The notes: generated by a model from the letters alone, not told the origin. A stretch of DNA of 64,000 bases from Burkholderiales bacterium (GCA_019749945.1 JAIEPF010000002.1:137914-201913); one strand, 5' to 3'. Shown: positions 1-8,970, counted from the first letter of the stretch. Numbers and translations are program-made.

Positions 1-328
1 GTTCTACGACAGCGTGCGCGTCTATGCGCGCAACCAGCCGGTGACCCAGCTGCGCGTGTGGAAAGGGGCTTCCGACATGCTGAAAGCCGGGTTCACCAGC
101 GACCTCTATGTCGCGTTGCCCAGGGGTCAGGGCGACAGGCTCAAGGCCACCGTGGAAAGCCTGCAGCCGCTGCTCGCCCCGGTCAGCCCCGGCCAGCGCG
201 TCGCCACGCTGAAACTGGAGATCGACGGCAAACTCTTCCGCGAACTGCCGGTGGTCGCACTCGAACCGGTGCCGGTCGCCGGCATTTTCGGCCGCGCCTG
301 GGACACGCTGCGGCTGCTGTTCAAATAA
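1..328 (+). CDS. D-alanyl-D-alanine carboxypeptidase (PBP5/6 family), C-terminal part only
   Basis: The frame is already open at base 2, so only about 108 C-terminal residues are present. They match the tail of DacA/DacC-type low-molecular-weight penicillin-binding proteins: a beta-rich PBP5 C-terminal domain, then a short amphipathic end (GRAWDTLRLLFK) of the kind that anchors these enzymes to the outer face of the inner membrane. The family removes the terminal D-Ala from peptidoglycan stem pentapeptides. The catalytic SxxK, SxN and KTG motifs lie upstream of the window and cannot be checked. The next gene is a D-amino acid transaminase, which fits a D-alanine context. Confidence 0.85.
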   Translation, partial: FYDSVRVYARNQPVTQLRVWKGASDMLKAGFTSDLYVALPRGQGDRLKATVESLQPLLAPVSPGQRVATLKLEIDGKLFRELPVVALEPVPVAGIFGRAWDTLRLLFK

Positions 329-387
329 GCGCATTGGCTTAAACTTTAACGGTCATACCCCTTCTTCAACCGCAGGGCGCCACCACC

Positions 388-1248
388 ATGAGCGAAATCG
401 TTTACCTGAACGGCGAATTCATGCCGATCGAAAAAGCATACATACCCGTGCTCGACCGCGGCTTCATTTTCGGCGACGGCGTGTATGAAGTGATCCCGGC
501 CTATTCGAAACATCCCTTCCGACTCGCCGAACACCTGCAACGGCTGCAGAACAGCCTCGACAAGGTGCGCATCACCAACCCGCACAGCGCCGCCGAATGG
601 GGCCGCCTCACCGGTGAAATCCTGCAGCGCAATCCCGGCAGCGACCAGTCGGTGTACCTGCAGGTCACGCGCGGCGTGGCCAAACGCGATCACGCCTTTC
701 CGCAAGGCATCAAACCCACGGTATTCATGATGAGCACGCCGCTGGTGACGCCCGCCCCGGCGCTGGTCGAGTCCGGCGTCCCCTGCATCACCGCGCAGGA
801 CTACCGCTGGCTCAACTGCGACATCAAATCGGTGTCCCTGCTCGGCAACTGCATGCTGCGCCAGTTGTCGGTGGACGCCGGCGCCGCCGAAACCATCCTG
901 TTTCGCGACGGCCGGCTGACCGAGGCTTCGGCCAGCAACGTGTTCATCGTCAGGAACGGCGTGGTGCTGGCGCCGCCGAAGGACCACCTGGTGCTGCCGG
1001 GCATCACCTACGACGTGGTGATCGAAATCGCCCGCGCCCGCGAGTTCGAGATCGAGATCCGGCCGGTCAGCGAAGCCGAGGTGCGCAGCGCCGACGAAAT
1101 CTGGGTCACCTCCTCGACCAAGGAAGTGCTCGCGGTGACGACCCTCGACGGCAAACCCGTCGGCGACGGCAAACCCGGCCTGCTGTTCCGGCGCATGCAC
1201 GCGCTGTACCAGTCGTTCAAACAAGACCACATGAGAACGGCGGCGTGA
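388..1248 (+). CDS. dat: D-amino acid aminotransferase (class IV PLP enzyme)
   Basis: A 286-residue fold-type IV transaminase that interconverts D-alanine and D-glutamate with their 2-oxoacids. The N-terminus carries the class signature DRGFIFGDGVYEV, the presumed PLP-binding lysine sits in CDIKSVSLLGN near residue 145, and the phosphate-binding region EASASNVFIV follows. Length is normal for D-AAT. The alternative is a branched-chain aminotransferase (IlvE), the same fold, but the wall-gene neighbourhood favours D-AAT. Its TGA stop overlaps the GTG start of the next gene (GTGA), so the two are probably translationally coupled. Confidence 0.85.
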   Translation: MSEIVYLNGEFMPIEKAYIPVLDRGFIFGDGVYEVIPAYSKHPFRLAEHLQRLQNSLDKVRITNPHSAAEWGRLTGEILQRNPGSDQSVYLQVTRGVAKRDHAFPQGIKPTVFMMSTPLVTPAPALVESGVPCITAQDYRWLNCDIKSVSLLGNCMLRQLSVDAGAAETILFRDGRLTEASASNVFIVRNGVVLAPPKDHLVLPGITYDVVIEIARAREFEIEIRPVSEAEVRSADEIWVTSSTKEVLAVTTLDGKPVGDGKPGLLFRRMHALYQSFKQDHMRTAA

Positions 1249-1529
1249 CTGCGACGCCCCCCGCCGGCCCCGAACCGTCGCTGATCGAATATCCCAGCGA
1301 CTTCCCGCTGAAAATCCTCGGCCACACCCGGCCCGGGTTCGCGCAGACCGTGCTCGAGGTGGTGAAACGCCACGCGCCCGACTTTGACGGCACAACGCTC
1401 GAAATGCGGCCCAGCAAGAAGGGCAAGTACCTGAGCGTCACCTGCGTGATCCGCGCCACGTCGCGCGAACAGCTCGACGCGCTGTATCAGGACTTGTGCG
1501 ACCTGCCGATGGTTGTCATGGTGCTGTAG
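1245..1529 (+). CDS. ybeD: YbeD/DUF493 (UPF0250) family protein
   Basis: A 94-residue soluble protein of the YbeD/DUF493 family. Family proteins have an ACT-like ferredoxin fold and are usually found near lipB; their biochemical role is not established. Family-like features are the FPLKILG start of the domain, the SKKGKYLSVT strand and the closing LPMVVMVL. The start is GTG at 1245, overlapping the dat stop by four bases. The 3' end overlaps the end of the convergent DUF2238 gene by 14 bases. Unusually, two minus-strand genes separate it from lipB, which is normally its direct neighbour. Confidence 0.85.
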   Translation: MTATPPAGPEPSLIEYPSDFPLKILGHTRPGFAQTVLEVVKRHAPDFDGTTLEMRPSKKGKYLSVTCVIRATSREQLDALYQDLCDLPMVVMVL

Positions 1530-2142
1530 TTTTTTTCAGCCGCGCCAGCTGCCGGTCGTGGCGGCGGGCAAGCACCAGCAGCGCGAGCAGCGCGCCGGTC
1601 AGCGCCATGAACATGTCCCATTGCGTGTCCCAGACGTCGCCCTGGGTGCCGAGGAATTCATCCGCACCCGCGCCCATCGCCAACGCCGCCCACCACTCGA
1701 TCAGCTCATAGAACGCGCTGATCGCCAGCGCCACGCAGACCACCAGGAAATTGAGAATGTTCCGGCCTTCGATGCGGAACACCCGCAGCAGCAGTTCACG
1801 CGCCACCATGGCCGGCACGAAACCCTGGGCAAAATGGCCGATCCGGTCATAGGGATTACGCGCAAAACCGAGGACATCCTGCAGCCAGAAACCGAAGGGC
1901 ACGCGGGCATAGGTGTAAGCGCCGCCATATACCAGGATCAGGCCGTGGATCGCGATCAGCGCATAAACCAGCGTCGTCAGCGGCAGACGCTTGCGCGTGG
2001 CGACCAGCACCGGCGCCGCGATCAGCACCGGCAGCACTTCCATGAGCCAGGTCGTACGGTCGTAGGGCGCAATGCCTGATGCGATCAGCGCCAGCGCCCA
2101 GATCGCGCCAATGGCCAGCAGCGTGCGGTCGGCCAGGGCCAT
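1516..2142 (-). CDS. DUF2238/YjdF family inner-membrane protein
   Basis: A 208-residue, strongly hydrophobic protein with about six predicted membrane helices. It matches the DUF2238 (E. coli YjdF) family: the GHFAQGFVPAMVARELLLR segment, a helix ending FYELIEWW, and GTQGDVWDTQWDMFMALTGA are typical, with conserved Asp, Glu and His residues inside or near the membrane. The function of the family is unknown. The gene lies six bases after a small secreted protein on the same strand, so the two probably share a transcript. The C-terminus ends in a basic cytoplasmic tail. Confidence 0.8.
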   Translation of the reverse strand: MALADRTLLAIGAIWALALIASGIAPYDRTTWLMEVLPVLIAAPVLVATRKRLPLTTLVYALIAIHGLILVYGGAYTYARVPFGFWLQDVLGFARNPYDRIGHFAQGFVPAMVARELLLRVFRIEGRNILNFLVVCVALAISAFYELIEWWAALAMGAGADEFLGTQGDVWDTQWDMFMALTGALLALLVLARRHDRQLARLKKTTAP

Positions 2143-2148
2143 CGCCTT

Positions 2149-2667
2149 TTATTGCGGCAATTTGCGCTTGCGCAATTCGCGCAGCTCTTCGGCATATTCC
2201 TTGCGGAAATCCGATCCCGAGCCGGTCAGGTAATTGCGGAAATCGGCACAGAACTGTTCCATGCCGTCGCGCGGCTGGGCCAGCAATTCGTCGCGCTTGT
2301 CGTTGCGATACTCGAGAATCGCGCCCTCATACTTGCCGACATTGCGCATGTATTCCTTTTCGTCCTTCGACGCGCCGCGGATCATCAGCGTCAGCCGTGC
2401 ATCCAGTTCGTTCAGCAGTGCCTTGTGGCGGGCCTGCCACGCGGCATAGGCTTTTTCGCCGGCTTTGGCCTGCGCCGGCAACGCCTGGTCGCAGGCTTCG
2501 CGCAAAGCCAGCAGCCGCTGATGCGCAAAATAGATTTCTCTCAGCTTGGCGCCGTAATCACCGGCCTTTTCCGCAGCCGCCACCGACAATACGACCATCA
2601 ACCCTGCGCACAACAGTGCCTTGTCCAGCCTTATACCGAGCAGTTTATGCAGAACATCAGCGCGCAC
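2149..2667 (-). CDS. Hypothetical secreted, charged helical protein
   Basis: A 172-residue protein that I do not recognise. The start is GTG at 2667, preceded by GGGAG. A hydrophobic stretch at about residues 15-32 ending AAAEKA looks like a signal peptide. The mature part is highly charged and mostly helical: repeated E/K/R, CDQALPAQAKAGEKAY, and a C-terminal run rich in REL and KR. It has two cysteines (ACDQA and FCADF), so a periplasmic disulfide is possible. It precedes the DUF2238 gene on the same strand and diverges from lipB. No function is proposed. Confidence 0.6.
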   Translation of the reverse strand: MRADVLHKLLGIRLDKALLCAGLMVVLSVAAAEKAGDYGAKLREIYFAHQRLLALREACDQALPAQAKAGEKAYAAWQARHKALLNELDARLTLMIRGASKDEKEYMRNVGKYEGAILEYRNDKRDELLAQPRDGMEQFCADFRNYLTGSGSDFRKEYAEELRELRKRKLPQ

Positions 2668-2684
2668 CGTGATCTCCCGATCGT

Positions 2685-2692
2685 CTTATAAT
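2685..2692. promoter_or_regulatory. Shared -10 region of a divergent promoter (lipB / hypothetical)
   Basis: TATAAT at 2687-2692 reads toward lipB (GTG 33 bases further on). Because it contains the palindrome TTATAA, the complement reads TATAAG toward the gene starting at 2667. The -35 positions are weak on both strands. Inferred only from sequence and the divergent gene layout. Confidence 0.45.
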
Positions 2693-2724
2693 GCGCTCTG
2701 ATTATCCACCATTCCACGGGCGCA

Positions 2725-3396
2725 GTGCCCGTCCACAGGCTTGCTTCGGTGTCCCGTCTTTCCGCAGCTCCGGTTTCGCTTGCCGCCGAACCGCTGGTCG
2801 TGCGCCGGCCCGGGCTGGTGCCGTACGTGCCGACCTGGGAACAGATGCGCGATTTCACGCTGGCGCGCAACAACCAGACCCGCGATGAACTGTGGCTGCT
2901 GGAACACCCGCCGGTGTACACCGTCGGCCTTGCCGGCAAAACCGAACACTGGCCGCGCGTCGACAACGGCATCCCGGTGGTGCGCGTGGACCGCGGCGGA
3001 CAGATCACCTACCACGGCCCGGGCCAGTGGGTCGCCTACCTGCTGCTCGACATGCGCCGCCGCGGCCTGACCATCCGGCCGCTGGTGCGGCTGATGGAGC
3101 AGGTAGTGATCAAACTGCTTGCTGATTACAACATCGAAGCGCACGGCCGCAATGATGCACCTGGCGTTTATGTCGGCGCCGCCAAAATCGCCGCACTGGG
3201 ATTACGCGTAAAAAACGGCTGCTGTTATCACGGCCTCGCGCTGAACGTGGACGTCGATCTCGAACCCTTCGACGCCATCAACCCCTGCGGTTATGCCGGA
3301 CTTGAAGTGACCAGCATGCAACGCCTGGGCATTACTGACACCAAGGCACAAATCGGTGACCGCCTGATCCGGCACATCCAGGACGTATTCCCATGA
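2725..3396 (+). CDS. lipB: Lipoyl(octanoyl) transferase LipB
   Basis: A 223-residue octanoyltransferase that moves octanoate from octanoyl-ACP to a lysine of lipoyl domains, the first step of lipoate synthesis. Hallmarks are [12 protein letters not shown] (substrate pocket), the conserved lysine in [19 protein letters not shown], and the acyl-accepting cysteine in [16 protein letters not shown] at 2725 is the first start in the frame; a GTG nine codons on would give a more usual N-terminus and is equally possible. lipA follows after 10 bases. The lipoyl-bearing E3 at 21.8 kb is a plausible client in the same window. Confidence 0.93.
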   Translation: MPVHRLASVSRLSAAPVSLAAEPLVVRRPGLVPYVPTWEQMRDFTLARNNQTRDELWLLEHPPVYTVGLAGKTEHWPRVDNGIPVVRVDRGGQITYHGPGQWVAYLLLDMRRRGLTIRPLVRLMEQVVIKLLADYNIEAHGRNDAPGVYVGAAKIAALGLRVKNGCCYHGLALNVDVDLEPFDAINPCGYAGLEVTSMQRLGITDTKAQIGDRLIRHIQDVFP

Positions 3397-3406
3397 GATT
3401 CGTGTA

Positions 3407-4342
3407 ATGAACATCGACGAAAAACAGAAGGGCCGCGCCAAAACCGCGCGCATCCCGATCAAGATCGTGCCGTCGACGCCGCTGAAAAAGCCGGACTGGA
3501 TCCGCGTGCGCCTCGGCAACAGCGAACGTTTCCAGGAAATCAAGCAGATCCTGCGCGAACAGAAGCTGCACACCGTGTGCGAGGAAGCCTCCTGCCCGAA
3601 CATCGGTGAATGTTTCGGCAAGGGCACGGCGACGTTCATGATCCTCGGCGACCTGTGCACGCGGCGCTGTCCCTTCTGCGACGTTGCCCACGGCCGGCCC
3701 AAGCCGCCGGACCTTGATGAGCCGCGCCACCTCGCCGAGACCATCGCCGCGCTGAAACTCAAGTACGTGGTCATCACCAGTGTCGACCGTGACGATCTGC
3801 GCGACGGCGGCGCCGGACATTTCAAGGATTGCATCCGCGCGGTACGCGAACGCTCGCCGCAGACCCGCATCGAAATCCTGGTGCCGGATTTCCGCGGCCG
3901 CCTCGACGTGGCACTCGACATCCTGTCGGCCTGCCCGCCGGACGTGATGAACCACAACCTCGAAACCGTGCCGCGGCTCTACAAACAGGCGCGGCCCGGC
4001 TCCGATTACGCGCATTCACTGAAGCTGCTGAAGGATTTCAAGGCGCGCTTCCCGCATATCCCGGCGAAGTCCGGACTGATGGTGGGACTGGGCGAGACCG
4101 ACGAAGAAATACTCGAAGTCATGCGCGACCTGCGCGCACACGACGTCGACATGCTGACCATCGGCCAGTACCTGCAGCCTTCGGCGCACCACCTGCCGGT
4201 GCTGCGTTATGTCGAGCCGGCGGTTTTTGACATGTATGCCGCGGAGGCGGCGCGCATGGGTTTCAACCATGCCGCCAGCGGACCGCTGGTGCGTTCCTCG
4301 TACCACGCCGACCAGCAGGCGCATGATGCAGGTGTGGTTTAA
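3407..4342 (+). CDS. lipA: Lipoyl synthase LipA (radical SAM)
   Basis: A 311-residue lipoyl synthase that inserts two sulfurs into protein-bound octanoyl groups. Both iron-sulfur sites are visible: the auxiliary cluster ligands in [12 protein letters not shown] (about residues 57-68) and the radical-SAM CxxxCxxC in [10 protein letters not shown]. The C-terminal [10 protein letters not shown] contains the conserved serine that ligates the auxiliary cluster. Other family blocks, [16 protein letters not shown] and [11 protein letters not shown], are intact. It follows lipB closely in a standard lipBA pair. A large palindromic repeat lies just downstream and may end the transcript. Confidence 0.96.
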   Translation: MNIDEKQKGRAKTARIPIKIVPSTPLKKPDWIRVRLGNSERFQEIKQILREQKLHTVCEEASCPNIGECFGKGTATFMILGDLCTRRCPFCDVAHGRPKPPDLDEPRHLAETIAALKLKYVVITSVDRDDLRDGGAGHFKDCIRAVRERSPQTRIEILVPDFRGRLDVALDILSACPPDVMNHNLETVPRLYKQARPGSDYAHSLKLLKDFKARFPHIPAKSGLMVGLGETDEEILEVMRDLRAHDVDMLTIGQYLQPSAHHLPVLRYVEPAVFDMYAAEAARMGFNHAASGPLVRSSYHADQQAHDAGVV

Positions 4343-4355
4343 AAGCAAACCCGTT

Positions 4356-4471
4356 TAGCCACAGAGGTCACAGAGAGCACAGAGGAAAACCCAGACCGTC
4401 GTCGTGCCGCGATTGCTAAAAAGGCTGACTGGTTTTGTTCTTCTCTGTGTTCTCTGTGACCTCTGTGGCTA
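4356..4471. repeat. Intergenic palindrome, CACAGAG-word family
   Basis: Left arm at about 4356-4388 and right arm at 4441-4471 are near-perfect reverse complements of about 31 bases, built from the words CACAGAG and CACAGAGG, with a loop of about 52 bases. It lies between the convergent lipA and TlpA-like genes. The TAG stop of the TlpA-like gene is the outer edge of the right arm. A second member of this family lies at 27033-27156. It could fold into a long hairpin and end transcription from both sides. Confidence 0.85.
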
Positions 4472-4972
4472 GGTTTCTTTAAGCTTTTCTTCCAGCAGCG
4501 CGTGCAGCTTGGCGAAATCCGGTTCGCCGAGGATGCGCATCACCAGTCTGCCCTGCTTGTCGATGATGAATGTCGTCGGCGTCAGCTTCACCTCGCCGAA
4601 GGCCTTGGCGAGGGTGCCCATCGGATCCAGCGCCACCTTGAACGGCAGCTTGTTTTTCTCGGTGTAGTTCAGCACGTAATTGGGCGGGTCGTGTTTCATC
4701 GCCACCGCGATGGTTTCGAAGCCCTGCGCCTGATACTTGTTGTAGGTGGCGACGATGTCGGGCATTTCCTTGACGCAGGTGGCGCAGTCGGTGGCCCAGA
4801 AATTGACCAGCACCACCTTGCCGCGCAGATCGGCGGTGGTGATTTTTTCGCCCAGCAGCGAAACAAAGGTGACCTGCGGCGCCGCCGGTTTGGCGCTCCA
4901 GATCGCGAACCCGGCAAACGCCAACACACCGGCAACCACCGAGACTAGAATGAGGTTTCTGGATTTCAACAT
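4469..4972 (-). CDS. TlpA/ResA-like membrane-anchored thioredoxin
   Basis: About 167 residues: an N-terminal hydrophobic anchor (residues 8-25) followed by a thioredoxin fold of the TlpA/AhpC-TSA type facing the periplasm. The redox site is CATC in NFWATDCATCVKEMPD, and the cis-proline loop is KLTPTTFII. Such proteins reduce or form disulfides, often during cytochrome c maturation, but nothing here shows the substrate. ATG at 4972 is chosen over an in-frame TTG two codons upstream. It diverges from the DUF4197 gene with only 27 bases between start codons, so their promoters must overlap. The stop codon lies inside the palindromic repeat arm. Confidence 0.85.
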   Translation of the reverse strand: MLKSRNLILVSVVAGVLAFAGFAIWSAKPAAPQVTFVSLLGEKITTADLRGKVVLVNFWATDCATCVKEMPDIVATYNKYQAQGFETIAVAMKHDPPNYVLNYTEKNKLPFKVALDPMGTLAKAFGEVKLTPTTFIIDKQGRLVMRILGEPDFAKLHALLEEKLKET

Positions 4973-4999
4973 GCGCAAACCGTGCGGGGAGCCCTGACC

Positions 5000-5719
5000 A
5001 TGAACATGACGCGTATTCTCGGAGTTCTGCTGGCCCTTGTCATCAGTCCGGTCCTCATTTTGGTCCTCAGTTTGGTCACTACCCCGCCGGCCATCGCGGG
5101 TATCGCCGACATCAGCAATGCCGATGCCGCCAGCGGTTTGAGGCAGGCTTTGGCGGATGGTTCCGCCGCCGCGGTCAAACTGCTGGGCGCGGAAAACGGC
5201 TATTTCGGCAATGCCAGGGTCAAAATCCCGCTGCCGCCCAGCCTGCAGAAGATCGAGGGGGCGATGCGCATGATGGGCATGAAAAAACAGGCCGATGAGC
5301 TGGTGCTGTCGATGAACCGTGCCGCCGAGGCGGCGGCGCCGGAAGCCAGACAGCTGCTGACCGATGCCGTCAAAAAAATGTCGGTGCAGGACGCCAAGGC
5401 CATACTCGCCGGCGGCGACACCGCCGCCACCGAATATTTCAAGCGCAACACCCAGGCCCAGCTGACCCAGCGTTTCCTGCCCATCGTCAAAAAAGCCACC
5501 GACCGCGTCGGCCTCGCCCAGCAGTACAACAACCTCGCCGGCCAGGGCCTAAAGCTGGGTGTGGTCAAGCAGGATGACGCGTCGATCGAAACCTATGTCA
5601 CGCGCAAGGCGCTCGACGGCCTGTACCTGATGATCGCCGAGCAGGAAAAATCCTTCCGCAGCGATCCGGTCGGCGCCGGCAGCGGCATCGTCAAGAAGGT
5701 GTTCGGCGCGCTGCGCTGA
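5000..5719 (+). CDS. DUF4197 family secreted protein
   Basis: About 239 residues with an N-terminal hydrophobic segment that reads as a signal peptide (to about residue 34), then an alanine-rich helical domain. It matches DUF4197: the GYFGNARVKIPLPPSL block, VLSMNRAAEAAAPEA, ILAGGDTAATEYF and the C-terminal KALDGLYLMIAEQEKSFR are characteristic. The family is widespread in proteobacteria and has no known function. ATG at 5000 is preferred to a GTG at 4982. The gene ends 24 bases before the end of the convergent polA gene. Confidence 0.85.
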   Translation: MNMTRILGVLLALVISPVLILVLSLVTTPPAIAGIADISNADAASGLRQALADGSAAAVKLLGAENGYFGNARVKIPLPPSLQKIEGAMRMMGMKKQADELVLSMNRAAEAAAPEARQLLTDAVKKMSVQDAKAILAGGDTAATEYFKRNTQAQLTQRFLPIVKKATDRVGLAQQYNNLAGQGLKLGVVKQDDASIETYVTRKALDGLYLMIAEQEKSFRSDPVGAGSGIVKKVFGALR

Positions 5720-5743
5720 GCAGTCGCGGACGGCAGCCCGCCC

Positions 5744-8467
5744 TCAGTGGGCTTTATCCCAGTTCGGACCGCTGCCGATTTCCACCAGCAGCGGCACCGC
5801 CAGTTGCGCGACACCCGCCATCAGCCGCGCGAGACCCGTCTTGATGGTGTCGAGTTCGGCGTCGGGCACTTCCAGCACCAGTTCGTCGTGCACCTGCATG
5901 ATCAGTTTGGACCCGAGTTTTTCTTCCGTCAGCCAGCGCTGCACCGCGATCATCGCCAGCTTGATCAGGTCCGCCGCCGTGCCCTGCATCGGCGCATTGA
6001 TCGCCGCGCGTTCGGCGCCCTGGCGCCGCGCCTGGTTGCTGCTGCGGATTTCCGGCAGCCATAACCTGCGGCCGAACACGGTTTCGACATAACCCCGCTC
6101 CCGCGCCTGCTCGCGGGTGACGCGCATGTATTCGGCGACGCCGGGATAACGCTGGAAATAACGGTCCATGTACTGCTGCGCCGCCGAGCGTTCGATATCG
6201 AGCTGGCGCGCAAGCCCGAACGCCGACATGCCGTAGATCAGGCCGAAGTTGATGACCTTGGCGTACCGGCGCTGTTCGTTGTCCACGGCCTGCGGCGTGA
6301 GGCCGAAAATCTCCGCCGCGGTCGCGCGATGGATGTCCTCGCCGGCGGCGAAGGCCTTGAGCAAACTTTCGTCACGCGAGATATGCGCCATGATGCGCAG
6401 CTCGATCTGCGAATAGTCGGCGGACACAATGGTGGAACCGGGCTGCGCGATGAAGGCTTCGCGGATGCGCCGGCCCTCCGCGGTGCGGATCGGAATGTTC
6501 TGCAGATTGGGATCGGTGCTCGCCAGCCGCCCGGTCACCGCCGTGGCCTGGCCGTAGCTGGTATGCACCCGGCCGGTGTTGTGGTTGACCATCAGCGGCA
6601 GTTTGTCGGTATAGGTCGATTTGAGCTTGGCCAGGCCGCGGTGTTCGAGGATCAGTTTCGGCAAGGGATGGTCGAGCGCCAGTTCCGCCAGTGACTCCTC
6701 GTCGGTGGACGGCGCGCCGCCGGGCGTTTTTTTCACCGGTTTCAGGCCCTGCTTGTCGAACAGGATTTCCTGGATCTGTTTCGGCGAACTCAAGTTGAAC
6801 GGCTGCCCCGCCTGTTCATGCGCGCGTTTTTCGATGGCCATCATCTTGGCGCCGAACTCGGCCGACAGTTCCGCCAGCAATTGGCCGTCGATCAACACAC
6901 CGTTGCGTTCCATCACATACAGCACCGGCATCGCCGGCATCTCGATGTCGGCATAGATGTGGTTCAGTTTCGGGTCGGCGGCAATGCGCGGATGCAGCGC
7001 CTGATGCAGTTGCAGCGTGATGTCGGCGTCCTCGGCGGCGTAATCGGCGGCCTGTTCGACGGCGACCTGGTTGAAGCCGATGCGTTTTGCGCCCTTGCCC
7101 GTAACATCATCGTAACTTATTGTTTTTATTGATAAAATTCTCTGTGCCATGGAGTCCATGTCATGCCGCTGATGGCTTTCGAGGACATAGGACTCGAGCA
7201 GCGTGTCATGCCGCACGCCGGCGACGCGCAGGCCGTAATTGGCGAATACATGCAGGTCGTACTTGATGTGCTGGCCGAGCTTCGCGCGCTGCGGGTTTTC
7301 CAGCCAGGGTTTCAGCGTGGCCAGCACTTCTTCGCGCGACAGCTGCTGCGGTGCGCCGGCGTAGACATGGCCGACGGGAATGTACGCGGCATGCCCCGGC
7401 TCCACCGCCAGTGAAATGCCCACCAGCTCTGCGGCCATCGCATCGAGGCTGGTGGTTTCGGTATCGACTGCGGTCAGCGCTGCGGCCTCGATGCGTGACA
7501 TCCATTTCTGCAGTGCCTCCATCGTCGTCACGGTTTCATATTGACGTTCGTACTGCGGCGCCGTCTGAATCGCCGCGGCAGCCGGCGCATCCCTATTGGC
7601 AGCAGCGGGCGCATCGGCTGCGCCACCTTCCAGTTCGCGCCGCCAGGTCTTGAATTCGAAACGGTCGAACAATTCGGCGAGTTTGGCCTTGTCCTGTTCC
7701 TGCGGCGCGAGGTCCTGCAGCCGCAGCGGCAATTCGACATCGCATTTGATGGTCAGCAACTGTTGCGCCTGCGGCAGCCAGTCCAGCGAGTCGCGCAGGC
7801 TCTGCCCGACCGCGCCGCCGATGTCGGCTGCATTTTTGACAATGGCTTCCAGCGAGCCGTACTGGGTCAGCCATTTCACCGCGGTTTTCGGCCCCACTTT
7901 CGGCACCCCGGGCACGTTGTCCACGCTGTCACCGATCAGCGTCAGGTAATCGATCATGCGCTGCGGCGGCACGCCGAATTTTTTCTCGACGCCATCGACG
8001 TCGAGAATTTCGTTGGACATGGTGTTGACCAGCGTCACCTGCGCCGACACCAGTTGCGTGATGTCCTTGTCGCCGGTGGAAATCACCACGCGCATCCCCG
8101 CCTGCTCGGCCTGCCGCGCCAGCGTGCCGATGACGTCATCGGCTTCGACGCCGGCGACTTCCAGCAGCGGCCAGCCCATGGCGACGATCGCCTCTTTCAG
8201 AGGTCCAATTTGTGACGCCAGTTCATCGGGCATGGCCGGGCGGTTGGCCTTGTACTCGGGATACAGGTCATCGCGAAAGGTTTTGCCCTTGGCATCGAAC
8301 ACGCAGGCGCTCAATTCCGCCGGCACGTCCTTGTGCAGCTTGCGCAGCATGTTGAGCACGCCATAGATGGCATTGGTGTGTTCGCCGCGGCTGTTGCTCA
8401 GGTCGCGTATGGCATGAAAGGCGCGGTACAGATAGGACGATCCGTCAACAAGAAGCAGGGTTTTCAT
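5744..8467 (-). CDS. polA: DNA polymerase I
   Basis: A 907-residue polymerase for Okazaki fragment processing and repair. All three modules are present: the 5'-3' exonuclease (starting MKTLLLVDGSSYLYRAFHA), a 3'-5' exonuclease that looks active (DTETTSLD, KYDLHV and AEDADITLQLH keep the metal-binding acidic residues), and the polymerase (DYSQIELRIMAH, RRYAKVINFGLIYG, QVHDELVLEV). The open frame runs 47 codons further upstream, but ATG at 8467 begins the conserved N-terminus. Within the 3'-5' exonuclease domain, positions 7105-7140 use a run of rare AT-rich codons, described separately. Confidence 0.97.
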   Translation of the reverse strand: MKTLLLVDGSSYLYRAFHAIRDLSNSRGEHTNAIYGVLNMLRKLHKDVPAELSACVFDAKGKTFRDDLYPEYKANRPAMPDELASQIGPLKEAIVAMGWPLLEVAGVEADDVIGTLARQAEQAGMRVVISTGDKDITQLVSAQVTLVNTMSNEILDVDGVEKKFGVPPQRMIDYLTLIGDSVDNVPGVPKVGPKTAVKWLTQYGSLEAIVKNAADIGGAVGQSLRDSLDWLPQAQQLLTIKCDVELPLRLQDLAPQEQDKAKLAELFDRFEFKTWRRELEGGAADAPAAANRDAPAAAAIQTAPQYERQYETVTTMEALQKWMSRIEAAALTAVDTETTSLDAMAAELVGISLAVEPGHAAYIPVGHVYAGAPQQLSREEVLATLKPWLENPQRAKLGQHIKYDLHVFANYGLRVAGVRHDTLLESYVLESHQRHDMDSMAQRILSIKTISYDDVTGKGAKRIGFNQVAVEQAADYAAEDADITLQLHQALHPRIAADPKLNHIYADIEMPAMPVLYVMERNGVLIDGQLLAELSAEFGAKMMAIEKRAHEQAGQPFNLSSPKQIQEILFDKQGLKPVKKTPGGAPSTDEESLAELALDHPLPKLILEHRGLAKLKSTYTDKLPLMVNHNTGRVHTSYGQATAVTGRLASTDPNLQNIPIRTAEGRRIREAFIAQPGSTIVSADYSQIELRIMAHISRDESLLKAFAAGEDIHRATAAEIFGLTPQAVDNEQRRYAKVINFGLIYGMSAFGLARQLDIERSAAQQYMDRYFQRYPGVAEYMRVTREQARERGYVETVFGRRLWLPEIRSSNQARRQGAERAAINAPMQGTAADLIKLAMIAVQRWLTEEKLGSKLIMQVHDELVLEVPDAELDTIKTGLARLMAGVAQLAVPLLVEIGSGPNWDKAH
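7117..7140 (+). repeat. AT-rich patch inside polA matching the dispersed AT repeat
   Basis: TGTTTTTATTGATAA at 7121-7135 is identical to the core of the intergenic repeat at 30844-30858. Read on the coding strand it gives ILSIKTIS with codons ATT, TTA, TCA, ATA, AAA, ACA, ATA and AGT, which are rare in this GC-rich gene. It is either a chance match or a domesticated repeat. Confidence 0.4.
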
Positions 8468-8622
8468 GCGCAATCCGGGCAATCGCGCGACAACATCGTG
8501 CTGCCGCTGCGTGTGGCCGGAATTATCGCAGAGTTGGCGCAAAATCCGCGCGATGCCCCGGCCGCGCAGCCTTTCAAAACGCCGGCGAAAGCCGGATAAT
8601 GATTGCAACCGGAGCCCTCACC

Positions 8623-8970
8623 ATGCGACATACCCTGACCCTGCTTGTTTTTACCGCCGCTGTCGCGATGGCGCTGCCCGCGCTGGCGCAGAACAATAAA
8701 TCCGCCGCGCAGCCGATTCCCGAACCACCCCCGCCGCCGCCCGGCTTCGAACTCGACCCGGCGACGGAGCCGCAGGTCACGATCCGCAAACGCGGCGAAG
8801 ACACGGTCGAGGAATACCGCATGGCCGGCAAACTCTACATGATCAAGGTCACGCCGCCGGGCGGGCGTCCGTATTACCTGATCGACGAACGCGGCGACGG
8901 CAAATTCGCGCGCCAGGAAGGCCCGGAAACCGGGATCCGGCCGCCGATGTGGGTGATTCATTCCTGGTGA
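8623..8970 (+). CDS. DUF2782 family small secreted protein
   Basis: About 115 residues. An N-terminal signal peptide (MRHTLTLLVF to ALPALAQ) is followed by a proline-rich linker (PEPPPPPPG) and a compact domain. The blocks EPQVTIRKRG, VEEYRMAGKLYMIKVTP and PPMWVIHSW fit DUF2782, a betaproteobacterial family of unknown function normally found between polA and thrB, as here. ATG at 8623 follows GGAG; an earlier in-frame ATG at 8599 is less likely. The TGA stop lies at the left edge of the GATGGGT palindrome. It diverges from polA. Confidence 0.85.
   Translation: MRHTLTLLVFTAAVAMALPALAQNNKSAAQPIPEPPPPPPGFELDPATEPQVTIRKRGEDTVEEYRMAGKLYMIKVTPPGGRPYYLIDERGDGKFARQEGPETGIRPPMWVIHSW

Noticed and set aside
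4343..4468. Insertion sequence remnant between lipA and the TlpA-like gene
   Set aside because: Inverted arms are present but there is no transposase fragment or target duplication, and another copy with the same words differs in its loop. Better described as a palindromic repeat.
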